In this document: positions 1 through 7,514 of the stretch, piece by piece
How the letters are laid out: each line of letters begins with the position of its first letter
Position numbering within the stretch: position 1 is the first letter of the stretch
Source: Actinomadura madurae
GTDB lineage: Bacteria; Actinomycetota; Actinomycetes; Streptosporangiales; Streptosporangiaceae
Assembly (NCBI RefSeq): GCF_900115095.1
Contig: NZ_FOVH01000009.1
Span: 248,001 to 312,000, forward strand
Length of the DNA stretch: 64,000 bases
Direction: 5' to 3'
Program-made: the position numbers and the translations under genes
The notes under the pieces: generated by a model
The model's input: only the letters and a program-made list of their open reading frames with translations
Databases searched by the model: none
Told to the model about the DNA's origin: nothing

Positions 1-347
1 GCGGAGCCGACCACCTGGTGGTGATCGGGCGCGGCCGGCTCATCGCCGACACCAGCGTCGCGGACCTGCTGGACGCCGCGTCCGGCGGCCGGGTCGAGCT
101 GCGCACCGCCGAACGGCAGGAGGCCATGACCGTCCTGGCGCGGGCGGGCGCCACCGTGACGGCCACCGGCCGGGACACCGTCACCGTGGCGGGCCTGCCG
201 TCCGAGCGGATCATCGCCCTGCTCACCGGCGGCGGCGTGGCCTTCAGCGGCGTGTCCGCGCACCGGGCGTCGCTGGAGGAGGCCTACATGGAGCTGACCA
301 GGGACGCGGCGGAGTTCCAGGCCGCGACGGGACGGAGGGACGGGTGA
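1..347 (+). CDS. ABC transporter ATP-binding protein, C-terminal fragment
   Basis: This is the 3' end of a gene that starts before the window. The reading frame is open from the first bases. The visible part begins just after the H-loop region and carries a ...VVIGRGRLIAD stretch typical of DrrA-like ATPases. It ends with the LEEAYMELT regulatory tail. Both stretches closely resemble those of the complete ATPase at 55496-56500, so this is the ATPase of a drug- or lipid-type ABC-2 exporter. Its stop overlaps the start of the first permease by 4 bp, which indicates translational coupling. Walker A and B motifs lie outside the window. Confidence 0.9.
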   Translation, partial: GADHLVVIGRGRLIADTSVADLLDAASGGRVELRTAERQEAMTVLARAGATVTATGRDTVTVAGLPSERIIALLTGGGVAFSGVSAHRASLEEAYMELTRDAAEFQAATGRRDG

Positions 348-1783
348 CCGCCCCGGCGCCCTACCGCAGCACCGTCCAGGCCGAGGCCCGCGACGGGTTC
401 GGGCGGCTGCTGATGGCCGAGTGGACCAAGCTGCGGACCGTTCCGCGGTGGATGCTCACCCTGCTGACGGCGGTGGCCCTGACGGTGCTGGTCGCGCTGC
501 TGTCGGCCGCGGGCAGCGAGACGACCGGGCCGGGGACCGGTCCGGCGGACCCCGCCCGGCTGCAGGCCGTCGACCTGGGGCACCTCACCTACCGGACCAT
601 GGCCGGCGACGGCACGGTCGTCGCACGGGTCACCTCCCAGGAGGGCGGCGGCCGGTGGGCGAAGGCCGGGCTGATCATCAAGAGCGGCGCGGAGCCGCAC
701 AGTCCGTACGCGGCGCTGGTCGTCACCCCCGGGCACGGCGTCCGGCTGCAGACCGGCTATCAGGGCGGCGGCGCCGGCGGCGGGACCGGCGGCCTGCCGC
801 GCTGGCTGAAGCTGACCCGGTCGGGGACGACCGTCACCGGCCACGAGTCGGCGGACGGGCGCGCCTGGCGGCGCGTCGGGTCGGTCCGGCTGGAGGGCCT
901 GCCGCGGGAGGCCCTGGCGGGCATGGTCGTGGCCGCGCCCGACGACATCCGCGTGGAGCGGCGGTTCGGCGGCGAGAGCGTCTCGGGGCACCCCGTCTCC
1001 ACCCGCGCCGCCTTCGACCACGTGTCGGTGTCACCGGCGCAGCCGGGCGAGCCGTGGCGCGACCGCGGCGCGCCGGGCGGGCCCGGCGCCGACCCCTCCC
1101 TGGACGGGTCGGCCGAGGCCGGCGGGGTGTTCACGCTCAGGGGGGTCGGCGACGTCGGCCCCAACCTGTTCGCCGACGACGCCACCGAGCTGACCCTCAC
1201 CGGCGTCCTGATCGGGCAGGCCGCCGTGATCGCGCTGGCGGTGCTGTTCGTGACGGCCGAGTACCGGCGCGGCATGCTGCGCACGACGTTCGCGGCGTCG
1301 CCGCGGCGCGGCCGGGCCCTGGCGGCCAAGGCGGCCGTGGCGGGGCTGGCGTCGCTGGCGGCCGGGCTGGCCGCGGCGTTCGGCGCGATGCTGCTGGCGC
1401 GGCCGGTGCAGCGGTCGCACGGGCTGACGCCGCCGCCGCTGTCGGACGCCACCGTGCTGCGGGCCGTCCTCGGCACGGCCGCGCTGCTCGGCGTGGTGGC
1501 GGTGTTCTCGCTGGCGGTCGCGGTGATCGTGCGGCGCAGCGCACCCGCGATCACCATCGTGCTGCTGCTCCTGCTCGCCCCGCAGATCGTGGCGACCGGG
1601 CTGCCGCTGTCGGCGGCGCGGTGGCTGGAGCGCCTCACCCCGGCGGCGGGGTTCGCGATCCAGGAGACCGTCGTCCGGTTCGACCGCGCGATCGATCCGT
1701 GGGCGGGGTTCGGGGTCCTGTGCGCGTACACGGCGGCGGCGCTGGCGGCGGCCCTATGGCTCGTGCGGCGGCGGGACGCGTGA
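344..1783 (+). CDS. ABC-2 permease with large extracytoplasmic beta-type domain
   Basis: This 479-residue permease is the likely membrane partner of the preceding ATPase. It opens with a cytoplasmic AEWTKLRTVPR motif shared with the permeases at 1780 and 54666. TM1 lies at about residues 36-54. A soluble stretch of about 220 residues follows (about 60-280), rich in Gly, Thr and Val with regular beta-strand spacing. It resembles DUF1349/concanavalin-like sandwich domains, though that fold assignment is inference. Five further membrane segments fill about 287-475. An EYRRGMLRTTFAASPRRGR motif follows TM2, as in DrrB-type permeases. Ordinary relatives are about 260-280 residues, so the insert is the unusual feature. 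The GTG start overlaps the previous stop (GTGA). Confidence 0.85.
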   Translation: MTAPAPYRSTVQAEARDGFGRLLMAEWTKLRTVPRWMLTLLTAVALTVLVALLSAAGSETTGPGTGPADPARLQAVDLGHLTYRTMAGDGTVVARVTSQEGGGRWAKAGLIIKSGAEPHSPYAALVVTPGHGVRLQTGYQGGGAGGGTGGLPRWLKLTRSGTTVTGHESADGRAWRRVGSVRLEGLPREALAGMVVAAPDDIRVERRFGGESVSGHPVSTRAAFDHVSVSPAQPGEPWRDRGAPGGPGADPSLDGSAEAGGVFTLRGVGDVGPNLFADDATELTLTGVLIGQAAVIALAVLFVTAEYRRGMLRTTFAASPRRGRALAAKAAVAGLASLAAGLAAAFGAMLLARPVQRSHGLTPPPLSDATVLRAVLGTAALLGVVAVFSLAVAVIVRRSAPAITIVLLLLLAPQIVATGLPLSAARWLERLTPAAGFAIQETVVRFDRAIDPWAGFGVLCAYTAAALAAALWLVRRRDA

Positions 1784-1815
1784 TGGGCCGGGGAGCCGTG
1801 ATGGGCCGGGGAGCA
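1780..1815 (+). repeat. 18-bp tandem duplication of a start-codon region
   Basis: Two adjacent copies of GTGATGGGCCGGGGAGCC (the second ends in A) span 1780-1797 and 1798-1815. Each contains GTG-ATG, so the gene has up to four possible starts, and the first copy supplies a Shine-Dalgarno-like GGGGAG to the second. Confidence 0.9.
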
Positions 1816-2610
1816 TTGACGGCCGTGCACGCGGCGCACGCCGAGTGGACGAAGCTGCGGACGCTGCCGGGCATGGTGTGGCTGCTGCCCGCCCTGGCGG
1901 CGCTGGTCGCCGCCGTCGGCGCCGCGGTGACCGGGGCGGTGGACACCTCGCACTGCCCCACGCCCGCCGCCTGCGCGGAGGACACGCCGAAGCTGGCGCT
2001 GTCGGGGGTCCAGGTGGGGCAGGTCGCCGCGGTCGTGCTCGGCGTGCTGGCGGTCGGCGGCGAGTACGCCACCGGCACGATCGCCCCGACGCTCGCCGCG
2101 GTCCCGCGCCGGGCCACCGTGCTGGCCGCCAAGGCCGCCGTGGTCGCGGGCGCCGTCGCCGCCGCCGGCACCGCCGGGGTGCTGGCGGCGCTGGCGGCGG
2201 GCCGCGCCATCCTGCCCGGCAACGGGTTCACCACCGCCGCGGGATATCCGCCGCTGTCGCCGGCGGACGGCCCGACGGCCCGCGCCGCGGTCGGGACCGT
2301 CCTCTACCTGGTGCTGGTCGCGCTGATCGCCCTCGGCGTGGGGACGGCGCTGCGCGAGCAGGCGGCGGCGATCACGGCGGTGCTGGCGCTGCTGTGGATC
2401 GTCCCGGTCGTGACCCGGCTCATCGGCGACCCGGTGTGGGAGGAACGGCTGGAGAAGATCGCGCCGATGACCGCCGGGCTGGCCGTGCAGGCGACGCGCG
2501 GGCTGGACCGGCTGCCGATCGGGCCGTGGGAGGGGCTCGGCGTGCTGGCCGCCTACGCGGCGGCGGCGCTGCTGGCGGGCGGTGCGGTGCTCGCCGCCCG
2601 CGACGCCTGA
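1780..2610 (+). CDS. ABC-2 permease, second subunit
   Basis: This is a second DrrB-like permease, about 270 residues with six hydrophobic segments. It carries HAEWTKLRTLPG near the N-terminus and EYATGTIAPTLAAVPRR after the second segment, both family hallmarks. The stop of the upstream permease overlaps a GTG at 1780. Starts at 1783 and 1801 are also possible. The start region is an in-frame 18-bp tandem duplication, and the GGGGAG of its first copy is well placed (5 nt) to serve as ribosome binding site for ATG 1801. With the upstream genes it forms an ATPase-permease-permease exporter. The substrate is not evident. It ends 7 bp from the convergent fxsA. Confidence 0.85.
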   Translation: MMGRGAVMGRGALTAVHAAHAEWTKLRTLPGMVWLLPALAALVAAVGAAVTGAVDTSHCPTPAACAEDTPKLALSGVQVGQVAAVVLGVLAVGGEYATGTIAPTLAAVPRRATVLAAKAAVVAGAVAAAGTAGVLAALAAGRAILPGNGFTTAAGYPPLSPADGPTARAAVGTVLYLVLVALIALGVGTALREQAAAITAVLALLWIVPVVTRLIGDPVWEERLEKIAPMTAGLAVQATRGLDRLPIGPWEGLGVLAAYAAAALLAGGAVLAARDA

Positions 2611-2617
2611 CCAGGGC

Positions 2618-3154
2618 TCAGGCGCGGGAGGTGGTGTCGTCGTCCTCCTCGATGACCTCGCCGCGGACCACCGGTCCCGGCGGGGTCTCGACACGCTCGG
2701 GGCCCGGACGGCCGAACGCGTCGTAGCCGCCCCCGCCCGGCGGGAACACCCCGGGCGGGAACATCGTCGCGGCGCGTTCCTCGGCGGCCCGCATCCGCCG
2801 CGCCGCGAAGGCCGACAGGGCGCGCCGGACGAGGGGACGGGTGAACGGCAGCACGAACGCGAACCCGAGCACGTCGGTGACGAATCCGGGGAACAGCAGC
2901 AGCATCCCGCCCGCCATGACCAGCGCCGCGTCGGCGAGCTCCCGGTCGGGCAGCACGCCCCGCTGGACGGTCTCCTGCAGGGCCCGCCACGCACGGCGGC
3001 CCTCCCGGCGGACGATCCACACGCCGAGGACGGTCTCGGCGACCAGCAGCCCGACCGTGGGCCACGCGCCGATCACCTCGCCGACCTGGATCAGCACGAA
3101 GATCTCCAGGACCGGCACCAGCAGGAACGCCAGGACGATCAGCAGCGGCAGCAT
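2618..3154 (-). CDS. fxsA: FxsA family membrane protein
   Basis: This 178-residue protein belongs to the FxsA family. In E. coli, FxsA suppresses phage F exclusion when overproduced, and its cellular role in actinobacteria is unknown. The N-terminus is two hydrophobic segments (about 1-45) containing PVLEIFVLIQVG, followed by a basic stretch. A third membrane segment (about 80-110) contains the family motif LLLFPGFVTDVLG. The tail beyond residue 115 is hydrophilic, with a Gly/Pro-rich region. A GGAG lies 2 nt before the ATG. Proximity to ppm1 and lnt matches the mycobacterial arrangement, as far as I recall it. Confidence 0.9.
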   Translation of the reverse strand: MLPLLIVLAFLLVPVLEIFVLIQVGEVIGAWPTVGLLVAETVLGVWIVRREGRRAWRALQETVQRGVLPDRELADAALVMAGGMLLLFPGFVTDVLGFAFVLPFTRPLVRRALSAFAARRMRAAEERAATMFPPGVFPPGGGGYDAFGRPGPERVETPPGPVVRGEVIEEDDDTTSRA

Positions 3155-3242
3155 GGCTCCATTTTCGGGGTCGTCGAAAGCCTCACCCCGTACAACGCAC
3201 GGGCGCCCCGAACGTTTCCCGCGTGTCCACCGGGACAGGTGG

Positions 3243-3998
3243 TCAGCGGGGCGGGCGGTTCTTGCCGACGCGGTCGGACACGCCCCACTGGGTGATGCGC
3301 AGCGCGGCCTCGGCCATCACGTCCCGGCTCATCTTGCTGGTGCCGTGCTCGCGCTCCACGAAGGTGATCGGCACCTCCACCACGCGCAGGCCCTGCCGCA
3401 CCGCCCGCAACGCCAGGTCGATCTGGAAGCAGTAGCCGCGGGAGTCGACCTCGTCCAGCCCGATCTTGTCCAGGGTCGCGGCGCGGAACGCGCGGTAGCC
3501 GGCGGTGGCGTCGTGCAGGTGGATGCCGAGCATCAGGCGGGCGTAGGTGTTGGCGCCCCGCGACAGCGCCTCGCGCCGCTTCGGCCAGTTGCGCACCTTC
3601 CCGCCGGGGACCCAGCGGGCGCCGATGACCAGGTCGGCGTCCTCCAGCGCCGACAGCAGCCGCGGCAGCTCCTCGGGCTGGTGGGAGCCGTCGGCGTCCA
3701 TCTCGACCATGACGTCGTAGCCGTGCTCGGCGGCCCATCGGAACCCGGCGATGTAGGCGGGGCCGAGCCCCTCCTTGCCCTCCCGGTGCAGCACCTTGAC
3801 CTGCTCGTCGCCGGCCGCCATCGCGTCGGCGACCTCGCCGGTGCCGTCGGGGCTGGCGTCGTCGACGACCAGGACGTCCGCCTCCGGGACGGCCTCGCGC
3901 ACCCGCCCGGCGATGCGCTCGATGTTGTCCCGCTCGTTGTAGGTCGGGATGATCACGAGCACCCGGCCGAGCCCGGCTGGGATCTCCATCGGCGTCAT
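3243..3998 (-). CDS. ppm1: Polyprenol monophosphomannose synthase
   Basis: This is a GT2-family glycosyltransferase of 251 residues. It transfers mannose from GDP-mannose to polyprenyl phosphate, making the membrane mannose donor used for protein O-mannosylation and glycolipids. The sequence shows the N-terminal VIIPTYNERDNIERI nucleotide-binding strand, VVDDASPDGTG, and the metal-binding EMDADGSHQPEEL. The family segment GYRAFR follows. There is no C-terminal membrane domain, as in DPM1-type enzymes. The ATG at 3998 overlaps the lnt stop by 4 bp. In M. tuberculosis these two activities are fused in one protein; here they are separate but coupled genes. Confidence 0.93.
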   Translation of the reverse strand: MTPMEIPAGLGRVLVIIPTYNERDNIERIAGRVREAVPEADVLVVDDASPDGTGEVADAMAAGDEQVKVLHREGKEGLGPAYIAGFRWAAEHGYDVMVEMDADGSHQPEELPRLLSALEDADLVIGARWVPGGKVRNWPKRREALSRGANTYARLMLGIHLHDATAGYRAFRAATLDKIGLDEVDSRGYCFQIDLALRAVRQGLRVVEVPITFVEREHGTSKMSRDVMAEAALRITQWGVSDRVGKNRPPR

Positions 3999-5749
3999 TT
4001 CCCCTCGTTCTCCGATGCCGTGTTCGGGGCGGTCCCCCGGGCCGTCCTGCGGGCCGTCCACGCCGCCGCCCCGGCGGCGCCGAGCCCGAGCAGCGCGAGC
4101 GCCCATTCGGGTCCTTCGCCCAGCCGGTCCGACAGGGTTCGCGAGGTGCGCGCCGGGACGGTCGCGACCTGGATGTCGGGCACGAACTCCCGGGACCGGT
4201 CGATCACCCTGCCGTCCGGCGCGACGATGGCGCTGATCCCGCTCGTCGCGGCAACCAAGATCGTACGGCCATGTTCGACCGCCCGCAGCCGCGACATGGC
4301 GATCTGCTGCGGCGGAAGGCTCGTCCGGCCGTAGGTGGCGTTGTTGGTCTGCACGACCAGCAGGTCGCCGCCGGCGACGTCGCGGACCTCCTTGTCGTAG
4401 GCCACCTCGAAGCAGATCACGTCGCCGACGCGCACCGGGCCGAGCTCCATCACGCCGGAGCGGGTGCCCTTGGCGAAGTCGCGCGGGATCCGCTCGAACC
4501 GGGTGATGAGCTTGGTGAGGATGTCGCGGAACGGCAGGTACTCCCCGAACGGGACGGGGTGCCGCTTGACGTAGTAGTCGCCTGGACCGGTCGTGGGGTC
4601 CCACACGATGCCGCGGTTCTCGACCTTCTTCCCGTCGGGCGTGTCGGTGAGGGCGCCGACGAGCACGGGCACGCCGATGTCCTTCACCGCGGCGTCGATG
4701 GCGGTGTAGGCCTCGGGCTCGGTGTAGGGGTCGAGGTCGCTGGCGTTCTCCGGCCACACCACCAGCTCGGGCTTGGCGACCCGCCCGGCGCGGACCTGGG
4801 CGGCCAGGTCGTGGGTGACCTTGACGTGGTTGCTCAGGACGGCCTTGCGCTGCCCGAGGAAGTCCAGGCCGGCGCGCGGCACGTTGCCCTGGACGACGGC
4901 GACGGTGACGGGTCGCCCGGTGGCGGGCGTGGGGATCAGCAGGCCTCCGCCGACGACGGCGGCGGCCGCGGCCAGGCAGACCGCGGCGGGCACCAGCGCA
5001 CGCGCCGCCCGAGGGGGCCGCGCGGCGCCCTGCGCACCGTCCCCCTCGGCGTCCTGCGCCGCGGCGGCGCGGGCGCGGTGGGCGCGGAGGGCGCGGAGGG
5101 CGCGGAGGGCGCGGAGGGCGCGGTGGGCGGACACGGCGGCGCAGGCGAGCAGCGCGCCGATCAGCGCGGTCAGGAACGTGACCAGGGGGGCGCCGCCGTA
5201 GGACGCGTACGGGGTCAGCGGCGTGGCGGTCTGGCTGAACGCCAGCCGCGCCCAGGGGAACCCGCCGAACGGGACGCGGCCGCGGATCAGCTCCTCCCCG
5301 ACCCACAGCGCGGCCGTCCACACCGGCCAGGCGGGCAGCCGGGCGACCACCGCGACGCCCGCGCCGAGCGGCAGGAAGTAGGCGGCCTGGACGAGGCTGA
5401 GGATGATCCACCCGTCCGGGCCGACCGCGGAGATGCCCTCCAGGACCGGGATGAAGAACGCGGCGCCGCCGACGAAGCCGAGCCAGGCGCCGGTGCGGGC
5501 GGGCAGGCCGCGCAGCGCGAGGGTGAGCAGCGCGACGCCCGCCGGCGCGAGGGGCGTGAGGTCGGCGGGCGGGAAGGCCAGCCACATCAGCAGCCCGGCG
5601 GCCACGGCCAGCAGGGTCCGCGGCCAGCCCGCGCGACCGCCGGTGCGCAGGCCCCGGCGCAGGCGGCCCGGCTCCCGCCGAGGCGCGCCGCCGGGGTCCT
5701 CGTCCGGGCCCTTGGCCGGCGACCGGTCCGGAAGGGTCTCCTGGGCCAC
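3995..5749 (-). CDS. lnt: Apolipoprotein N-acyltransferase
   Basis: Lnt N-acylates the N-terminal diacylglyceryl-cysteine of lipoproteins. The protein has 584 residues. The first part (to about residue 270) is a multi-pass membrane domain beginning LLAVAAGLLMWLAFPP. A nitrilase domain follows, and I assign its three catalytic positions by motif: Glu in VVWPENASD, Lys in VKRHPVPFGEYLP and Cys in VICFEVAYD. A short C-terminal membrane segment with a basic tail closes it. A low-complexity (Leu-Arg-Ala)n linker sits between the last membrane helices of the first domain. The gene is coupled to ppm1 by an ATGA overlap, and a promoter candidate lies about 410 bp upstream. Confidence 0.93.
   Translation of the reverse strand: MAQETLPDRSPAKGPDEDPGGAPRREPGRLRRGLRTGGRAGWPRTLLAVAAGLLMWLAFPPADLTPLAPAGVALLTLALRGLPARTGAWLGFVGGAAFFIPVLEGISAVGPDGWIILSLVQAAYFLPLGAGVAVVARLPAWPVWTAALWVGEELIRGRVPFGGFPWARLAFSQTATPLTPYASYGGAPLVTFLTALIGALLACAAVSAHRALRALRALRALRAHRARAAAAQDAEGDGAQGAARPPRAARALVPAAVCLAAAAAVVGGGLLIPTPATGRPVTVAVVQGNVPRAGLDFLGQRKAVLSNHVKVTHDLAAQVRAGRVAKPELVVWPENASDLDPYTEPEAYTAIDAAVKDIGVPVLVGALTDTPDGKKVENRGIVWDPTTGPGDYYVKRHPVPFGEYLPFRDILTKLITRFERIPRDFAKGTRSGVMELGPVRVGDVICFEVAYDKEVRDVAGGDLLVVQTNNATYGRTSLPPQQIAMSRLRAVEHGRTILVAATSGISAIVAPDGRVIDRSREFVPDIQVATVPARTSRTLSDRLGEGPEWALALLGLGAAGAAAWTARRTARGTAPNTASENEGK
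5073..5126 (-). repeat. Six 9-bp tandem units inside lnt
   Basis: Four perfect copies of GCGCGGAGG (plus strand) at 5082-5117 are flanked by one GCGCGGTGG unit on each side. On the coding strand each unit reads Leu-Arg-Ala, giving a positively charged linker in Lnt. Such short in-frame repeats are prone to copy-number change. Confidence 0.9.
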
Positions 5750-6289
5750 GTCCCACCTCGTTCGCTCGTTCCCTTGCCGGAACGCTACCGGGCGCGGCGG
5801 CCGACGGCGACCACGGGCGGCGCGGAACCCGGCGGGCGAGCGGGCGGTTCACGCTCGGCGGAAACGGGACCGGGACCGGGACGGCGGCGGCCGGACACGG
5901 AGGAGGGCCCGCGACATCCGTCGGGCCGGAGTCGTCCCACAGGCGGTGAGAGCGAGGCTCCGTTTTCTACTGGATGTCCGGGCCCTTCCCGGGTCCAACC
6001 CCCCGCGCGATCGGACGGCTCCGCCGGGGCACGGCCCCGGCTCACCGCGCTGGCTCGGGCGGGCACGATGCCGACCACTCGCGTGATCCCCGTCCCCGTC
6101 GCGGCGCGGTGCCCGGCGGCGCCTCGGGCGGCCGATCGGTGAGTCCCGTGCTGGACTGCAGCAAAACTACCGGCTTCCGCCACCTTGTCAACCGCCGCAT
6201 GTTCTGCGGCGACTCCCTGTTTCCCCAGCTCAGCACCATGATCACAGGCTGCCCGTTTTCCCGGGCGGGCGGCGCGCGGCGGGCGCGGG
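5750..6289. other. 540-bp region without a recognisable gene
   Basis: No convincing coding frame exists on either strand between lnt and kal. Just after the kal stop there is a short hairpin at 6251-6266 (GCCCG stem, A-rich loop on the minus strand), a weak terminator candidate. A perfect 6-bp stem lies around 6194-6210, reading GCCGCA-GAACA-TGCGGC on the minus strand. A sigma70-like promoter follows (6164-6191). The remaining 400 bp would be a long lnt leader or an independent small RNA. I did not recognise a riboswitch, RNase P, tmRNA or SRP RNA here. Confidence 0.6.
6164..6191 (-). promoter_or_regulatory. Sigma70-like promoter toward lnt
   Basis: On the minus strand TTGACA (6191-6186) is followed after 16 bp by TAGTTT (6169-6164). 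The -35 is a perfect consensus and the -10 fits the actinobacterial TANNNT pattern. Transcription would start near 6157 and reach lnt about 410 bp downstream. Confidence 0.5.
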
Positions 6290-6685
6290 TCAGCCGCCCG
6301 GCGCGGACACCACGACGGTGCCGGACGCGGTGACGGCGACGACCGGCTCGGGCAGCACCTCCGCGGCCGACTCCCCCTTGTCGGGGCGCCCCCGGCACAC
6401 CACGCGCGCCTCGAAGGCCATGACGCGGCTGCGGGTGCCGGCGCGGGTGAGGACGGCGGTGGTCTCCAGGACGTCCCCGGCCCGGACGGGCGCGCGGAAC
6501 TGCACGTCGGAGTAGGAGGCGAACAGGCCCTCGTCGCCGTCGGTGCGGATGCACAGCTCGGTCGCGGCGTCCCCGAACAGCCCGAGAACGTAGGCGCCGT
6601 CGACCAGGTCGCCGGCGTAGTGGGCGTGCGAGTAGGGGATGTAGCGGCGGTGGGTGACGGTCGTCCCCTCGCGCGGGTCACTCAT
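6290..6685 (-). CDS. kal: 3-aminobutyryl-CoA ammonia-lyase (hotdog fold)
   Basis: This 131-residue hotdog-fold protein matches Kal, which removes ammonia from L-3-aminobutyryl-CoA to give crotonyl-CoA, a late step of lysine fermentation. It starts YIPYSHAHYAGDLVDGAYVLGLFGD, with the long central helix AATELCIRTDGDEGLFASY, then the strands VQFRAPVRAGDVLETTAVLT. Its start overlaps the end of kamE by 8 bp, making it the third gene of a kamD-kamE-kal operon; the assignment rests largely on this context. By fold alone it could be another acyl-CoA thioesterase or dehydratase. Confidence 0.85.
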   Translation of the reverse strand: MSDPREGTTVTHRRYIPYSHAHYAGDLVDGAYVLGLFGDAATELCIRTDGDEGLFASYSDVQFRAPVRAGDVLETTAVLTRAGTRSRVMAFEARVVCRGRPDKGESAAEVLPEPVVAVTASGTVVVSAPGG

Positions 6686-7514
6686 CGTCGTCCTCTTCTC
6701 CGTTACGGGCGGGCAGCAGGGCGTGGACGAGATAGCTGGCGACCTCGGCGGGCGTGGTGCCCTTGCCGAAGATGCGGTCGACGCCGAGGTCGGCCTCGGT
6801 GACGGTGTCGAACCGGGGGCCGCCGACGACCAGCAGCGGCCGCCCCATGCCGCCGGCGACGGCGGTGGGGTACTCGGCGTGGAACGCGGCGGCCATCTGC
6901 TTGGTGTTGTGCAGGTGGGCGTTGCGCTGGGTGACGACCTGGGAGACCAGGACGGCGTCGGCGTTCTCTGCCTTGGCGCGCTCGACCAGCTCCTCCACCG
7001 TCACCTGGGCGCCCATGTTCACCACCTGGATCTCCCGGTAGTACTCCAGGCCCTTCTCCCCCGCGAAGCCCTTGACGTTGAGGATCGCGTCGATGCCGAC
7101 GGTGTGGGCGTCGGTGCCGATGCAGGCGCCGACGACGACCAGCCGCCGGTTCAGCGCGCCGCGGATCGCCAGGTTCACCTCTTGGGAGGTCAGCAGCGGG
7201 TAGGCGCGCTCCTCCGGGGCGGGGATGGAGGCGTAGTCGATGAGGTGCCGCACCTTCCCGTACACGATGAAGAAGGTGAAGTCGGGGCCCATCGGCTTGG
7301 CGTGGACGACGCTGGCGGGGTCCAGGCCCATCTTCCCCGCCAGCTGCAGCGCGGCGGCGTCGGCCCGCTTGCCCGCGGGGACGGGCAGCGTGAACGACAT
7401 CTGCACCATGCCGTCGCCGGTGGTGTCGCCGTAGGGCCGGATCACCTGGCGGGTGTCGGCGGGCTCGGCCGGGGCCTGCGTCCCGGTGCCGGTTCCGGGG
7501 GTCTCGGCCGTCAT
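6678..7514 (-). CDS. kamE: Lysine 5,6-aminomutase beta subunit
   Basis: KamE is the cobalamin-binding subunit of lysine 5,6-aminomutase, which moves the terminal amino group of beta-lysine (or D-lysine) to the adjacent carbon using adenosylcobalamin and PLP. The 278-residue protein has an N-terminal dimerisation domain (to about residue 100). A Rossmann-like B12 domain follows, with the base-off motif D135-A-H137-T-V-G140. Lys148 lies 11 residues after the cobalt-ligating His, the same spacing as His133/Lys144 of the clostridial enzyme, so it is the expected PLP lysine. The start overlaps the kamD stop by 4 bp. No cobalamin riboswitch was recognised upstream of the operon. Confidence 0.95.
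   Translation of the reverse strand: MTAETPGTGTGTQAPAEPADTRQVIRPYGDTTGDGMVQMSFTLPVPAGKRADAAALQLAGKMGLDPASVVHAKPMGPDFTFFIVYGKVRHLIDYASIPAPEERAYPLLTSQEVNLAIRGALNRRLVVVGACIGTDAHTVGIDAILNVKGFAGEKGLEYYREIQVVNMGAQVTVEELVERAKAENADAVLVSQVVTQRNAHLHNTKQMAAAFHAEYPTAVAGGMGRPLLVVGGPRFDTVTEADLGVDRIFGKGTTPAEVASYLVHALLPARNGEEDDDE

Noticed and set aside
284..1021. Long antisense open frames in the high-GC genes (for example opposite the first permease)
   Set aside because: They arise from the extreme third-position GC and read as Arg/Ala/Pro-rich low-complexity protein with no recognisable domain.
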